From Streptomyces sp. B3I8 (GTDB taxonomy: Bacteria > Actinomycetota > Actinomycetes > Streptomycetales > Streptomycetaceae): a stretch of 64,000 nucleotides of DNA. Below the pieces are notes generated by a model, which had not been told where the DNA came from, ran no database searches, and saw only the letters and a program-made list of their open reading frames with translations. Where the stretch lies: positions 3,547,501 through 3,611,500 of the forward strand of contig NZ_JAUSYN010000002.1 in the NCBI RefSeq assembly GCF_030816915.1. The letters run 5' to 3'. This document shows, one piece after another, positions 20,081-28,552 of the stretch; position 1 is the stretch's first letter, and each line of letters begins with the position of its first letter. Position numbers and translations under genes: made by a program.

Positions 20081-20715
20081 GCGCGCGGATTCTCGTCGTC
20101 GACAACTACGACAGCTTCGTCTTCAACCTCGTGCAGTACCTGTACCAGCTCGGCGCGGAGTGCGAGGTGCTGCGCAACGACGAGGTGTCCACCGCGCACG
20201 CGCAGGACGGCTTCGACGGCGTGCTGCTCTCGCCCGGCCCCGGCAGGCCCGAGGAGGCCGGGGTGTGCGTGGACATGGTCCGGCACTGCGCAGCGACCGG
20301 GGTGCCGGTCTTCGGGGTCTGTCTCGGCATGCAGTCGATGCAGGTCGCGTACGGCGGTGTGGTGGACCGCGCGCCGGAACTCCTGCACGGCAAGACCTCG
20401 CAGGTCGAGCACGGCGGCACGGGGGTCTTCGCGGGGCTGCCGTCGCCGTTCACCGCGACGCGCTACCACTCGCTGGCCGCCGAGCCGACGACGGTCCCGG
20501 CCGTGCTGGAGGTCACCGCCCGCACCCAGGACGGCATCGTGATGGGCCTGCGGCACCGCGAACTCCCCGTCGAGGGCGTGCAGTTCCACCCGGAGTCGGT
20601 GCTCACCGAGCACGGCCACCGGATGCTGGCCAACTGGCTGGCGGAGTGCGGGGACGGGGCGGCCGTGGCGAGGTCGGCGGGGCTCGCCCCGGTGGTGGGC
20701 AGGGCCACGGCGTGA
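20077..20715 (+). CDS. pabA: Glutamine amidotransferase, anthranilate or aminodeoxychorismate synthase component II
   Basis: 212 residues from GTG 20077. The class I amidotransferase triad is visible: Cys82 in FGVCLGMQSM, and His171 and Glu173 in GVQFHPESV. The N-terminus ILVVDNYDSFVFNLVQYL is the TrpG/PabA signature. It supplies ammonia from glutamine to a chorismate-using partner (TrpE or PabB), which is not encoded nearby. The sequence alone does not decide between tryptophan and folate synthesis. The gene is coupled to the preceding 53-aa ORF and to the sortase gene that follows (GTG 20712 overlaps its TGA). Confidence 0.9.
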   Translation: MSARILVVDNYDSFVFNLVQYLYQLGAECEVLRNDEVSTAHAQDGFDGVLLSPGPGRPEEAGVCVDMVRHCAATGVPVFGVCLGMQSMQVAYGGVVDRAPELLHGKTSQVEHGGTGVFAGLPSPFTATRYHSLAAEPTTVPAVLEVTARTQDGIVMGLRHRELPVEGVQFHPESVLTEHGHRMLANWLAECGDGAAVARSAGLAPVVGRATA

Positions 20716-22406
20716 CCGCGCTGCGCCCCGAGCGGGACACCGGCGCCGCGAGCGGCGCCGGTCCGCAGGGTTCCCCGTACGGGGCGGGGCAGCAGCAGCG
20801 GTGGTACGGGGACGGGGCGGCCCAGGGGGCCCACGACGGCACGGCGGTGCTGCCGCCGTACGCCGACGATACGGCGGTGCTGCCGCCGTACGCCCAAGAC
20901 AACACGGGCAGCACGGACAGCACGGCGCTCCTGCCTCCGTACGCCGCCGACGGAACGGCCCCGCTGCCGCCGTACGGCACGCCGCCCGGTTCCGCCGGTG
21001 GCCCGCCGTACGGCGGGCCCGGATCCGGCGTCCCGGGGCCGGCCGCGCACGGCAGGGCCGCCGAGTATCCGGACCCGGCGGGGTACACCGGCGCCGGCCA
21101 CGGAGGCTCGCCGCGCCGGGACGCCCCGGCCGCGTACGGCGGCCCGCTGCCCGCCGAGCAGCAGGCCGTCTCCCCAGGCGGCGCGCCCGGCGCCCCCGGA
21201 AACGCGATGCCCTTCGATCCGTCGGCCGCCTACGACACGTCGGCCGCCTACGGCGCACACGGCGTCCCCGGAGCCGCCGATGCCGCGTACGGGGCCCGGC
21301 GGGGTGGTCCCGCGGCCGGGGGCGCCCCGCGCAGTCGCCCCGCGCGGCACGGGCGGCCGGTGGACGGCCCGCCGGAGTCGCCCGTGAACGCCCACGTGCG
21401 GGCACCGGACGGGACGCCGGGGGCTCCCGAGGCCCCTGGGACGGCGGGGACGTCGACGGCGGCCGGGGAGAGCCTCCGGACGGCCGGTGGAAGCGACGAG
21501 ACCATGGCGTTGGGGCCCTCCGCCGTCGCCGAGGCGCGACGCAGGGCCGCCGTGGTCGGCGGTACCCCCGTCGGAACCCGGGCGGAGCGGCGCAAGGCGG
21601 CGAAGCGGCACGGCCGACGCCCGGGGCACGGCACCGCCGGGCAGCCGGTCGCGAGCCGCGACGGCGGAGGCGAGGGCGAGGGTGCCGCACCGCGCTCCCG
21701 GGTCGAGTCGCGCCGCGCCGCGCGGGCACGGCGGCCGGGACCGGCCGTGGTGGTGAGCCGGGCCGTGGGCGAGCTGTTCATCACCGCCGGCGTGCTGATG
21801 CTGCTGTTCGTCACCTACCAGCTCTGGTGGTCGAACGTGCGCGCGCACAAGGAGGCGGGCAGCGCCGCGAAACACCTCCAGCAGGACTGGGCCAGCGGCA
21901 AGCGCGCCCCCGGCGAGTTCGAGCCCGGCCAGGGCTTCGCCATCCTGCACATCCCCAGGCTGGACGTCGTCGCCCCCATCGCCGAGGGCACCAGCAAGAC
22001 GAACGTGCTGGACAAGGGCATGGTCGGCCACTACGGCGAGGGCACGCTGAAGACCGCGATGCCCGACGCGAAGACCGGCAACTTCGGGCTCGCCGCCCAC
22101 CGCAACACCCACGGTGAACCGTTCCGCTACATCAACCGCCTCAAGCCGGGCGACCCGATCGTGGTGGAGACGCAGGACACCTACTTCGTGTACAAGATGG
22201 CCTCGGTGCTCCCGGTGACCTCCCCCTCGAACACCGCGGTCCTCGACCCCGTCCCCGCGGGTTCGGGTTTCACCGGGCCGGGCCGCTACATCACACTGAC
22301 CACGTGCACACCGGAGTTCACCAGCAAGTACCGCCTGGTGGTCTGGGGAAAGATGGTCGAGGAACGGCCGCGCGGCGACGGCAAGCCGGACGCGCTCGTG
22401 CAGTAG
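20712..22406 (+). CDS. Class E sortase with long PPY-repeat N-terminus
   Basis: 564 residues from GTG 20712. The first ~340 residues are cytoplasmic and low complexity, with repeats of TAVLPPYADD, TAVLPPYAQD and TALLPPYAAD type. One transmembrane helix (FITAGVLMLLFVTYQLWW) follows. The sortase domain then shows the triad His463 (AAHRNTHGEPF), Cys532 (TLTTCTPEF) and Arg541 (KYRLVVWG). Class E sortases attach surface proteins with LAxTG-type signals, such as chaplins in Streptomyces. With the next gene it forms a tandem sortase pair, as known for SrtE1/SrtE2; which one is which cannot be decided here. The N-terminal repeat may bind cytoplasmic partners (inference). Confidence 0.93.
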   Translation: MTALRPERDTGAASGAGPQGSPYGAGQQQRWYGDGAAQGAHDGTAVLPPYADDTAVLPPYAQDNTGSTDSTALLPPYAADGTAPLPPYGTPPGSAGGPPYGGPGSGVPGPAAHGRAAEYPDPAGYTGAGHGGSPRRDAPAAYGGPLPAEQQAVSPGGAPGAPGNAMPFDPSAAYDTSAAYGAHGVPGAADAAYGARRGGPAAGGAPRSRPARHGRPVDGPPESPVNAHVRAPDGTPGAPEAPGTAGTSTAAGESLRTAGGSDETMALGPSAVAEARRRAAVVGGTPVGTRAERRKAAKRHGRRPGHGTAGQPVASRDGGGEGEGAAPRSRVESRRAARARRPGPAVVVSRAVGELFITAGVLMLLFVTYQLWWSNVRAHKEAGSAAKHLQQDWASGKRAPGEFEPGQGFAILHIPRLDVVAPIAEGTSKTNVLDKGMVGHYGEGTLKTAMPDAKTGNFGLAAHRNTHGEPFRYINRLKPGDPIVVETQDTYFVYKMASVLPVTSPSNTAVLDPVPAGSGFTGPGRYITLTTCTPEFTSKYRLVVWGKMVEERPRGDGKPDALVQ

Positions 22407-22508
22407 TTCGTCGGTCGGCTCGTCCGTCGGCGGCGGCCCGTCCAGTAGCGTGTGCGCGCCAGCAGGACGTACGCAGACGGAACAGACGGAACAGACGGGG
22501 CGGATGCA

Positions 22509-23306
22509 GTGGGAACGACGACCGGCCGCGACGAGGGGACCGACGTGCCGTCAACCGGACCGGACCCGGCCCCGGACGCGAACTCCGGTACGGGGGGCGG
22601 TGACCGGCGCCGCCGGCGCGGGGGCGGACCGATCGCCACCGCGGTCGGCGTGTTCGGTGAACTCCTCATCACCGGCGGCCTGGTGCTCGGCCTGTTCGTC
22701 GTCTACTCGCTGTGGTGGACCAATGTGATAGCGGACCGTCAGGCGGACAGGCGTGCCGACAAGGTCCGCCACAACTGGGAGGCCTCCGAGCCCGGCGGCA
22801 AGGGACCGGGCGCCCTGGACACCGGGGACGGCATCGGGTTCCTGCACGTGCCGTCGATGAAGAACGGCGAGGTGCTGGTCCGCAGGGGCACGGCCACGGA
22901 CATCCTCAACGGCGGTGTGGCCGGCTACTACACGGACCCCGTCAAGGCGACCCTGCCGACCACCGACAAGACCGGCAACTTCACGCTGGCCGCGCACCGG
23001 GACGGGCACGGGGCGAAGTTCCACAACATAGACAAGGTGGAGAAGGGCGACCCGGTCGTCTTCGAGACGAAGGACGACTGGTACGTCTACAAGGTCTTCG
23101 CGATCCTGCCCGAGACGTCGAAGTACAACGTCAAGGTCCTCGGCTCCGTGCCGGAGCAGGCGGGCGTGAAAAAGCCGGGCCACTACATCACGCTGACCAC
23201 CTGCACCCCGGTCTACACCTCCCGGTACCGCTACGTGGTCTGGGGCAAGCTGATCCGCGTGGACAAGGTCGACGCCGACCGCACCCCGCCGAAGGAACTC
23301 GACTGA
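22509..23306 (+). CDS. Class E sortase
   Basis: 265 residues from GTG 22509; the longer GTG 22452 start would overlap a TAGCGT promoter hexamer at 22446-22451. A short polar N-terminus leads to one transmembrane helix (LLITGGLVLGLFVVYSLWW). The catalytic triad is His163 (AAHRDGHG), Cys232 (TLTTCTPVY) and Arg241 (YRYVVWG). It is an outward-facing cysteine transpeptidase of the SrtE type, 103 bp after its paralogue. The two share the domain but not the N-terminal extension. Convergent pknB lies downstream, beyond a shared terminator. Confidence 0.93.
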   Translation: MGTTTGRDEGTDVPSTGPDPAPDANSGTGGGDRRRRRGGGPIATAVGVFGELLITGGLVLGLFVVYSLWWTNVIADRQADRRADKVRHNWEASEPGGKGPGALDTGDGIGFLHVPSMKNGEVLVRRGTATDILNGGVAGYYTDPVKATLPTTDKTGNFTLAAHRDGHGAKFHNIDKVEKGDPVVFETKDDWYVYKVFAILPETSKYNVKVLGSVPEQAGVKKPGHYITLTTCTPVYTSRYRYVVWGKLIRVDKVDADRTPPKELD

Positions 23307-23345
23307 GCTGAGCCACCTCCACCGGCCTCCGGCAACAGGCGACAC

Positions 23346-23387
23346 AGGAAGGCCCTGGCACCCGGGAGCGGGTGCCAGGGCCTTCCT
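23346..23387. terminator. Bidirectional terminator between sortase and pknB
   Basis: AGGAAGGCCCTGGCACCCG (23346-23364) pairs perfectly with 23369-23387 around GGAG. It lies between two convergent genes and can serve both. Confidence 0.9.
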
Positions 23388-23410
23388 CGTGGTGCGGAGC
23401 CGGAGGGAGG

Positions 23411-25435
23411 TCAGTCCTCCGTGCGGAACGCCGTGCCGGTGGCTCCGCCGAAGAAGCCGCCGTTCCCGCCGCCGTTGTCACCGCCGCCGTTGTTGCCCCC
23501 GCCCCCGCCGCCTCCGGCGGTGGTCAGGTTGACGACCGAGCCCTTGTCGACGGTGTTGCCCTGGCCGGGGTCGGACTGGAACACGAACGAGTTGTCGTCC
23601 TGGGAGCCGGTGACCGTCCCCACCGTCAGACCGGCGCCCTGCAGAGCCGCCTTGGCGTCCCTCAGCTTCTTCCCCAGGATGTTCGGCACCTGGACCTGTT
23701 CCTGCTTCTTCGCCTTGCCGATCTGGACGGTGACCGTCGACCCCTTGTCGGCCTGCGAACCCGCCTGCGGCGAGGTCTGGATCACCTTGCCGACCTTCGA
23801 GGGGTCGTCGGTATCGACCTCGGTGCAGTTGCCGGTGAGGTCGTTGTCCTGGAGCTGCTGCTTGGCCGCGTCACAGCTCTGGCCGGTGACGTCCGGGACC
23901 GTGGACTTCGACTCGGCCTTGGCGACCGTCAGGGTGATCGTGGAGCCCTTCTGCACCTCGGTGCCGAGGGCCGGGTCCTGGTCGAGGACCGTGTTCGGCT
24001 GCTCGGAGGACTCCTTGGTCTTCGTCTTCACGTTGAACTGGTACTTGTCGCCCTCGAGCTTCGTCGTGGCCTCGTCGAGGTCGTCGCCGACCACGCTCGG
24101 CACCGCCACCTTGGGCGCGCCCGTGGAGACCACCACGTCGATGGTGTCGCCCTTCTTGGCGTCCGACTTGGGGTCCGGGCTCTGCGAGCAGATGTTGCCC
24201 TTGGGCTGGTCGTCGCAGGGTTTCTTGGTGGTGGCCAGCTTCAGATCGGTGTTGTCGGCCTGCCGCCGGGCGTCACCGAGCGTCTGCCCGACGAAGTTCG
24301 GAACGGTCACGCTGTCGTCGTTCGCGCCGTCACCGGTGAACAGGTACTTGCCGATGAGGATCGCGCCGATCAGCACCAGCACACCGGCCACGACCAGCAG
24401 GATCGTCGAGGTGTTCGACTTCTTCTGGCGGCGCCGGTCGGGGCGGTCGTCGTAGCCGTAGCCGCCGTCGTCCGGGTTGACCGGCGGCAGCATCGTCGTC
24501 GCGGGGGCCTGGTCCGTGCGCAGGGCGGTGGTGGCCTGGTCGTCGCCGTAGCCGGCGTAGCCGACCGAGCCCATCGTGGCGGTGGCCGCGACGGGCTGGC
24601 CGTCGAGGCAGGCCTCGATGTCGGCGCGCATCTCGTCGGCCGACTGGTAGCGGTAGTCGGGGTCCTTCATCAGGGCCCGCAGCACGATCGCGTCCATCTC
24701 GGGCGTGATCTCGGGGTCGAAGACGCTCGGCGCCTGCGGCTCCTCGCGCACGTGCTGGTAGGCGACCGCGACCGGGGAGTCGCCGACGAACGGCGGACGG
24801 ACCGTGAGCAGCTCGTAGAGCAGACAGCCGGTGGAGTACAGGTCGGAGCGCGCGTCGACCTGCTCGCCCTTGGCCTGCTCCGGGGAGAGGTACTGGGCGG
24901 TGCCGATGACGGCCGCGGTCTGCGTCATCGTCATGCCGGAGTCGCCCATCGCGCGGGCGATGCCGAAGTCCATCACCTTGACCTGGCCGGTCCGGGTGAG
25001 CATGACGTTGGCGGGCTTGATGTCGCGGTGCACGATGCCGTTGCGGTGGGCGTACTCCAGGCCCTGGAGGATGCCGATGGTCATCTCCATGGACCGCTCG
25101 GGCAGCAGCTTGCGCCCGCTGTGCAGCAGTTCACGCAGGGTCGAACCGTCGACGTACTCCATGACGATGTACGGGATCGAGACCTGGTCGACGTAGTCCT
25201 CGCCCGTGTCGTAGACCGCGACGATCGCGGGATGGTTGAGCGAGGCGGCCGACTGGGCCTCCCGGCGGAACCGGGCCTGGAACGACGGATCGCGCGCGAG
25301 GTCCGCCCGCAGCGTCTTCACCGCCACGGTGCGGCCGAGCCGGGTGTCGTGCGCGAGGTAGACCTCGGCCATGCCACCACGGCCGAGCACCTGGCCCAGC
25401 TCGTACCGGCCGCCGAGGCGACGCGGCTCTTCCAT
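23411..25435 (-). CDS. pknB: Serine/threonine protein kinase PknB with PASTA repeats
   Basis: 674 residues. The kinase domain has GRGGMAEVY (~18-26), Lys40 in VAVKTL, HRDIKPANVML (~135), DFGIARAM (~157) and an activation loop with MTMTQTAAVIGTAQYLSPEQ. A cytoplasmic linker leads to one transmembrane helix (TSTILLVVAGVLVLIGAIL). Four extracellular PASTA repeats follow (VTVPNFVGQTL, VAVPSVVGDDL, STVPDVTGQSC, VQVPNILGKKL). PASTA domains bind muropeptides or lipid II, so the kinase reports on the cell wall. The C-terminus is Gly/Asn-rich. It is the last gene of the fhaA operon, with 169 bp separating it from pbpA, where a palindrome at 25551-25569 sits. Confidence 0.96.
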   Translation of the reverse strand: MEEPRRLGGRYELGQVLGRGGMAEVYLAHDTRLGRTVAVKTLRADLARDPSFQARFRREAQSAASLNHPAIVAVYDTGEDYVDQVSIPYIVMEYVDGSTLRELLHSGRKLLPERSMEMTIGILQGLEYAHRNGIVHRDIKPANVMLTRTGQVKVMDFGIARAMGDSGMTMTQTAAVIGTAQYLSPEQAKGEQVDARSDLYSTGCLLYELLTVRPPFVGDSPVAVAYQHVREEPQAPSVFDPEITPEMDAIVLRALMKDPDYRYQSADEMRADIEACLDGQPVAATATMGSVGYAGYGDDQATTALRTDQAPATTMLPPVNPDDGGYGYDDRPDRRRQKKSNTSTILLVVAGVLVLIGAILIGKYLFTGDGANDDSVTVPNFVGQTLGDARRQADNTDLKLATTKKPCDDQPKGNICSQSPDPKSDAKKGDTIDVVVSTGAPKVAVPSVVGDDLDEATTKLEGDKYQFNVKTKTKESSEQPNTVLDQDPALGTEVQKGSTITLTVAKAESKSTVPDVTGQSCDAAKQQLQDNDLTGNCTEVDTDDPSKVGKVIQTSPQAGSQADKGSTVTVQIGKAKKQEQVQVPNILGKKLRDAKAALQGAGLTVGTVTGSQDDNSFVFQSDPGQGNTVDKGSVVNLTTAGGGGGGGNNGGGDNGGGNGGFFGGATGTAFRTED

Positions 25436-25550
25436 GGTTACCTACCAGCCCTCTCCGTCGGTCCCGACCACACCCGCGTGCGGTGAGGCGGTGTGCTGCC
25501 GGGCCTACGGTACCCGGCTCGCTCTGTGTGACCTGGCCACTCCCGGCACC

Positions 25551-25569
25551 CGATACCGGACCGGTATCG
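25551..25569. promoter_or_regulatory. Perfect palindrome upstream of pknB
   Basis: CGATACCGG (25551-25559), one central A, then CCGGTATCG (25561-25569). It lies 115 bp before the pknB start and 36 bp after the pbpA stop. It could be an operator for an internal pknB promoter or a weak hairpin; no T-run follows. Confidence 0.45.
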
Positions 25570-25604
25570 CAACGTGCGCCGATGTGAAGGGGACGTGACG
25601 GGGG

Positions 25605-27089
25605 TCACTTCTTGCTGTTGATGACCGCCTGCATCACATTCTTCGCGATCGGCGCGGCCAGACCGCCACCGGAGATGTCGTCACGGTTGGCGTCCTCGTC
25701 CTCGACCACGACGGCCACGGCGACCGGCTTGCTGCCGTCGGGCATCTTGGCGTACGAGATGAACCAGGCGTACGGCTTCTCGCTGTTGTCGACGCCGTGC
25801 TGCGCGGTACCGGTCTTGCCGCCGACGGTGGCGCCGTCGATCTTCGCGTTGGTGCCGGTGCCCTTCTCGACGACGGTCTCCATCATCGACTGCAGGACCT
25901 GGGCGTTCTTCTCGCTGAGCGGCCGGCTCATCTCCTCCGGGTCGGTCTGCGACATCACGTCCAGGTTGGGCGCCTGCAGCTTGTCGACCATGTACGGCTT
26001 CATCAGCTTGCCGTCGTTGGCGACCGCGGAGGCGACCATGGCCATCTGCAGCGGGGTCGCGGCCGTCTCGAACTGGCCGATCGAGCTGAGCGCGGTCTGC
26101 GGCCGGTCCATCTTGGTGGGGAAGACGGAGGCGTTGGAGCGGGTCGGCGTGAACTGCTCCTCGTTGAAGCCGAACTTCTCGGCCTCGCTCGCCATCTTGT
26201 CCTTGCCGAGGTCGACACCGATCTTGCCGAAGACGGTGTTGCAGGAGTACTGCAGCGCGACGCGCATGGTGGCGTCCTTGCAGGGGATGCTGCCCTCGTT
26301 CTTCAGCTCGGTCCTGGTGTCCGGCAGGGTGTACGGCAGCGGCGAGTCGGTCTTCTGGTCCGCGGAGTCGTACAGCCCGTTCTCCAGCGCGGCGGCGGCG
26401 GTGACCACCTTGAAGGTCGAACCCGGCGGGTAGGTCTCGCGCAGCGCCCGGTTGAGCATCGGCTCGGCCGGGTTGTTCTTCTTCAGCAGCTTGCTCCACG
26501 CCTTGCTGTCGGAGTCGCGGTTGCCGGCGAAGGACGAGGGGTCGTACGACGGGTAGGACGCCAGGGCGAGGATCGCGCCGGTCTCCGGGTCCAGGGCGAC
26601 GGCGGCGCCCTTGCCGCCGACCTTCGAGAGGCCCTGGTAGGCGGCCTTCTGCGCGGCGGCGTTGAGGGTGGTGACGACGTTGCCGCCCTGCTTCTTCTTG
26701 CCCGTGATCATGTCGAGCGTGTTGCGGAAGAAGAGCCGGTCGTCGTCGCCGGTGAGCCAGTCGTCGTCGATGGACTCCAGCTGCGTGGCGCCGAACGCCT
26801 GCGAGGCGAAGCCGGTCACGGGCGACCACATGGCGCCGTTCTTGTACGTGCGCTTGTACTCGAAGTCGTTGTAGCTGTCCCCCGAGGTCTTGGCCGACCC
26901 GGTGATCGGGGAGCCCCCGACGATGATGTTGCCGCGCGGGGTGGCGTACCGGGCAATGGCCACCCGGCGGTTGAGGGTGTCGTCCTTGAGGCTGTCGGCC
27001 TTGACGTACTGGAGCCAGTTGTCGCGGAGAAGCAGCGTGAGGATCAGCAACCCGCAGAAGATCGCGATACGGCGCAGGGGCTTGTTCAC
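25605..27089 (-). CDS. pbpA: Penicillin-binding protein A (class B transpeptidase)
   Basis: 494 residues from GTG 27089, overlapping the rodA stop. The N-terminal membrane anchor is IAIFCGLLILTLLLRDNWL. A dimerisation-type domain is followed by the transpeptidase domain. SxxK is STFK (Ser224, Lys227) in PPGSTFKVV, SxN is SCN in LQYSCNTVFG, and KTG is in GGKTGTAQ (~425). It cross-links septal or lateral peptidoglycan together with the SEDS protein encoded next to it. It is the usual actinobacterial PbpA, a substrate of PknB in mycobacteria. The length is normal and no key residue is missing. Confidence 0.95.
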   Translation of the reverse strand: MNKPLRRIAIFCGLLILTLLLRDNWLQYVKADSLKDDTLNRRVAIARYATPRGNIIVGGSPITGSAKTSGDSYNDFEYKRTYKNGAMWSPVTGFASQAFGATQLESIDDDWLTGDDDRLFFRNTLDMITGKKKQGGNVVTTLNAAAQKAAYQGLSKVGGKGAAVALDPETGAILALASYPSYDPSSFAGNRDSDSKAWSKLLKKNNPAEPMLNRALRETYPPGSTFKVVTAAAALENGLYDSADQKTDSPLPYTLPDTRTELKNEGSIPCKDATMRVALQYSCNTVFGKIGVDLGKDKMASEAEKFGFNEEQFTPTRSNASVFPTKMDRPQTALSSIGQFETAATPLQMAMVASAVANDGKLMKPYMVDKLQAPNLDVMSQTDPEEMSRPLSEKNAQVLQSMMETVVEKGTGTNAKIDGATVGGKTGTAQHGVDNSEKPYAWFISYAKMPDGSKPVAVAVVVEDEDANRDDISGGGLAAPIAKNVMQAVINSKK

Positions 27090-28525
27090 GGGCGGACCAC
27101 CTGGGTCATCTCGGCGTCGGGGTTGGGGGCGGGGGCCGGGGCCGGGCGGCGCGCGGTGTCGCTGATGCGCAGCAGGATGCCGATCAGGGCCCAGTTGGCG
27201 ATGACGGAGGAACCTCCGTAGGCCAGGAAGGGCATCGTCATACCGGTCAGCGGGATGAGCCCCATGACACCGCCGGCGACGACGAAGACCTGCAGCGCGA
27301 AGGCGCCGGACAGGCCGACGGCGAGCAGCTTGCCGAACGGGTCGCGGGCGGCCAGGGCGGTCCGCACGCCGCGCTCCACGATCAGCCCGTAGAGCAGCAG
27401 GATCGCCATGAGGCCGGCCAGCCCCATCTCCTCGCCGAAGGTGGCGAGGATGAAGTCGGAGTTGGCGGCGAACTTGATCAGGTCCGAGTTGCCCTGGCCG
27501 AGCCCGGTGCCCAGCGTGCCGCCGGAGCCGAAGGCCCACAGGGCCTCCATGGACTGCTCGGAGTGGCCGACCACGCCCTGCTGGCTGAGCTTGTACTCGT
27601 GCAGCGGGTTCAGCCAGGCCTGGACGCGCTGCTGGACGTGCGGCTCGAAGGAGGCGACGCCGACCGCGCCGACGGCGGACATCAGCAGGCCGAAGACGAT
27701 CCAGCTGGTGCGCTCGGTGGCCACGTACAGCATGACGACGAACATGCCGAAGAACAGCAGCGAGGAACCGAGGTCGGTCTCGAAGACCAGGACCAGGATG
27801 GAGATGATCCAGACGACGACGATCGGGCCGAGGTCACGGCCGCGGGGCAGGTACAGGCCCATGAAACGGCGGCTGGCCAGGGCGAGCGCGTCCCGCTTCA
27901 CCATCAGGTAGCCGGCGAAGAAGATCGACAGCACGATCTTGGCGAACTCGCCGGGCTGGAGGGTGCCCAGGCCCGGGATGGAGATCCAGATCTTCGCGCC
28001 GTAGACGTTGGCGCCGAGGCCCGGGACGAGCGGCAGCACCAGCAGGACCAGCGCGCCCACCATGGAGATGTAGGTGTAGCGCTGCAGGACGCGGTGGTCC
28101 TTGAGGAAGACCAGCACGGCCACGAACAGGGCGATGCCCAGGGCCGTGTAGAGGAGCTGTCTGGGGGCCGCGGACACGAAGGTGGGCAGTGCCTGCAGCC
28201 GCTTGGACTGGTCCAGACGCCAGATGACGACCAGGCCGAGCCCGTTGAGGAGCGTGGCCACCGGCAGCATCAGCGGGTCCGCGTACGGGGCGAACTTGCG
28301 CACCGCCAGATGGCCGACGCCGGCCAGCAGACCGAGGCCGAGGCCGTAGGCGAGCAGGCCGGGCGGCACCTGGTCGTTGATGGCGAGACCGACGTTGGCG
28401 TAGGCGAACACCGGGATGGCGACCGCGAACAGCAGCAGCGCCAGTTCGGTGTTGCGGCGGCTCGGCGTGCCGATCGAGCCGATCGTGGACGTGTGGTGCG
28501 TCGACGTGTTGGTAGTACTGCTCAT
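27086..28525 (-). CDS. rodA: FtsW/RodA/SpoVE (SEDS) peptidoglycan glycosyltransferase
   Basis: 479 residues with about 12 membrane helices, for example LALLLFAVAIPVFAYANVG. SEDS signatures are PGEFAKIVLSIFFAGYL, TDLGSSLLFFGMF and the C-terminal GLIPLTGMTMPFLAYGGSS. SEDS proteins polymerise lipid II glycan strands and pair with a class B PBP, here PbpA. Its stop overlaps the pbpA start (GTGA), so the two are coupled. The first ~25 residues are polar (HHTSTIGSIGTPSRR). It could also be named ftsW; position in the fha-pstP-pbpA-pknB operon favours RodA by analogy with Mycobacterium. Confidence 0.94.
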   Translation of the reverse strand: MSSTTNTSTHHTSTIGSIGTPSRRNTELALLLFAVAIPVFAYANVGLAINDQVPPGLLAYGLGLGLLAGVGHLAVRKFAPYADPLMLPVATLLNGLGLVVIWRLDQSKRLQALPTFVSAAPRQLLYTALGIALFVAVLVFLKDHRVLQRYTYISMVGALVLLVLPLVPGLGANVYGAKIWISIPGLGTLQPGEFAKIVLSIFFAGYLMVKRDALALASRRFMGLYLPRGRDLGPIVVVWIISILVLVFETDLGSSLLFFGMFVVMLYVATERTSWIVFGLLMSAVGAVGVASFEPHVQQRVQAWLNPLHEYKLSQQGVVGHSEQSMEALWAFGSGGTLGTGLGQGNSDLIKFAANSDFILATFGEEMGLAGLMAILLLYGLIVERGVRTALAARDPFGKLLAVGLSGAFALQVFVVAGGVMGLIPLTGMTMPFLAYGGSSVIANWALIGILLRISDTARRPAPAPAPNPDAEMTQVVRP

Positions 28526-28552
28526 CGTGTGACAGGGCCCCTCACGGCTTGC

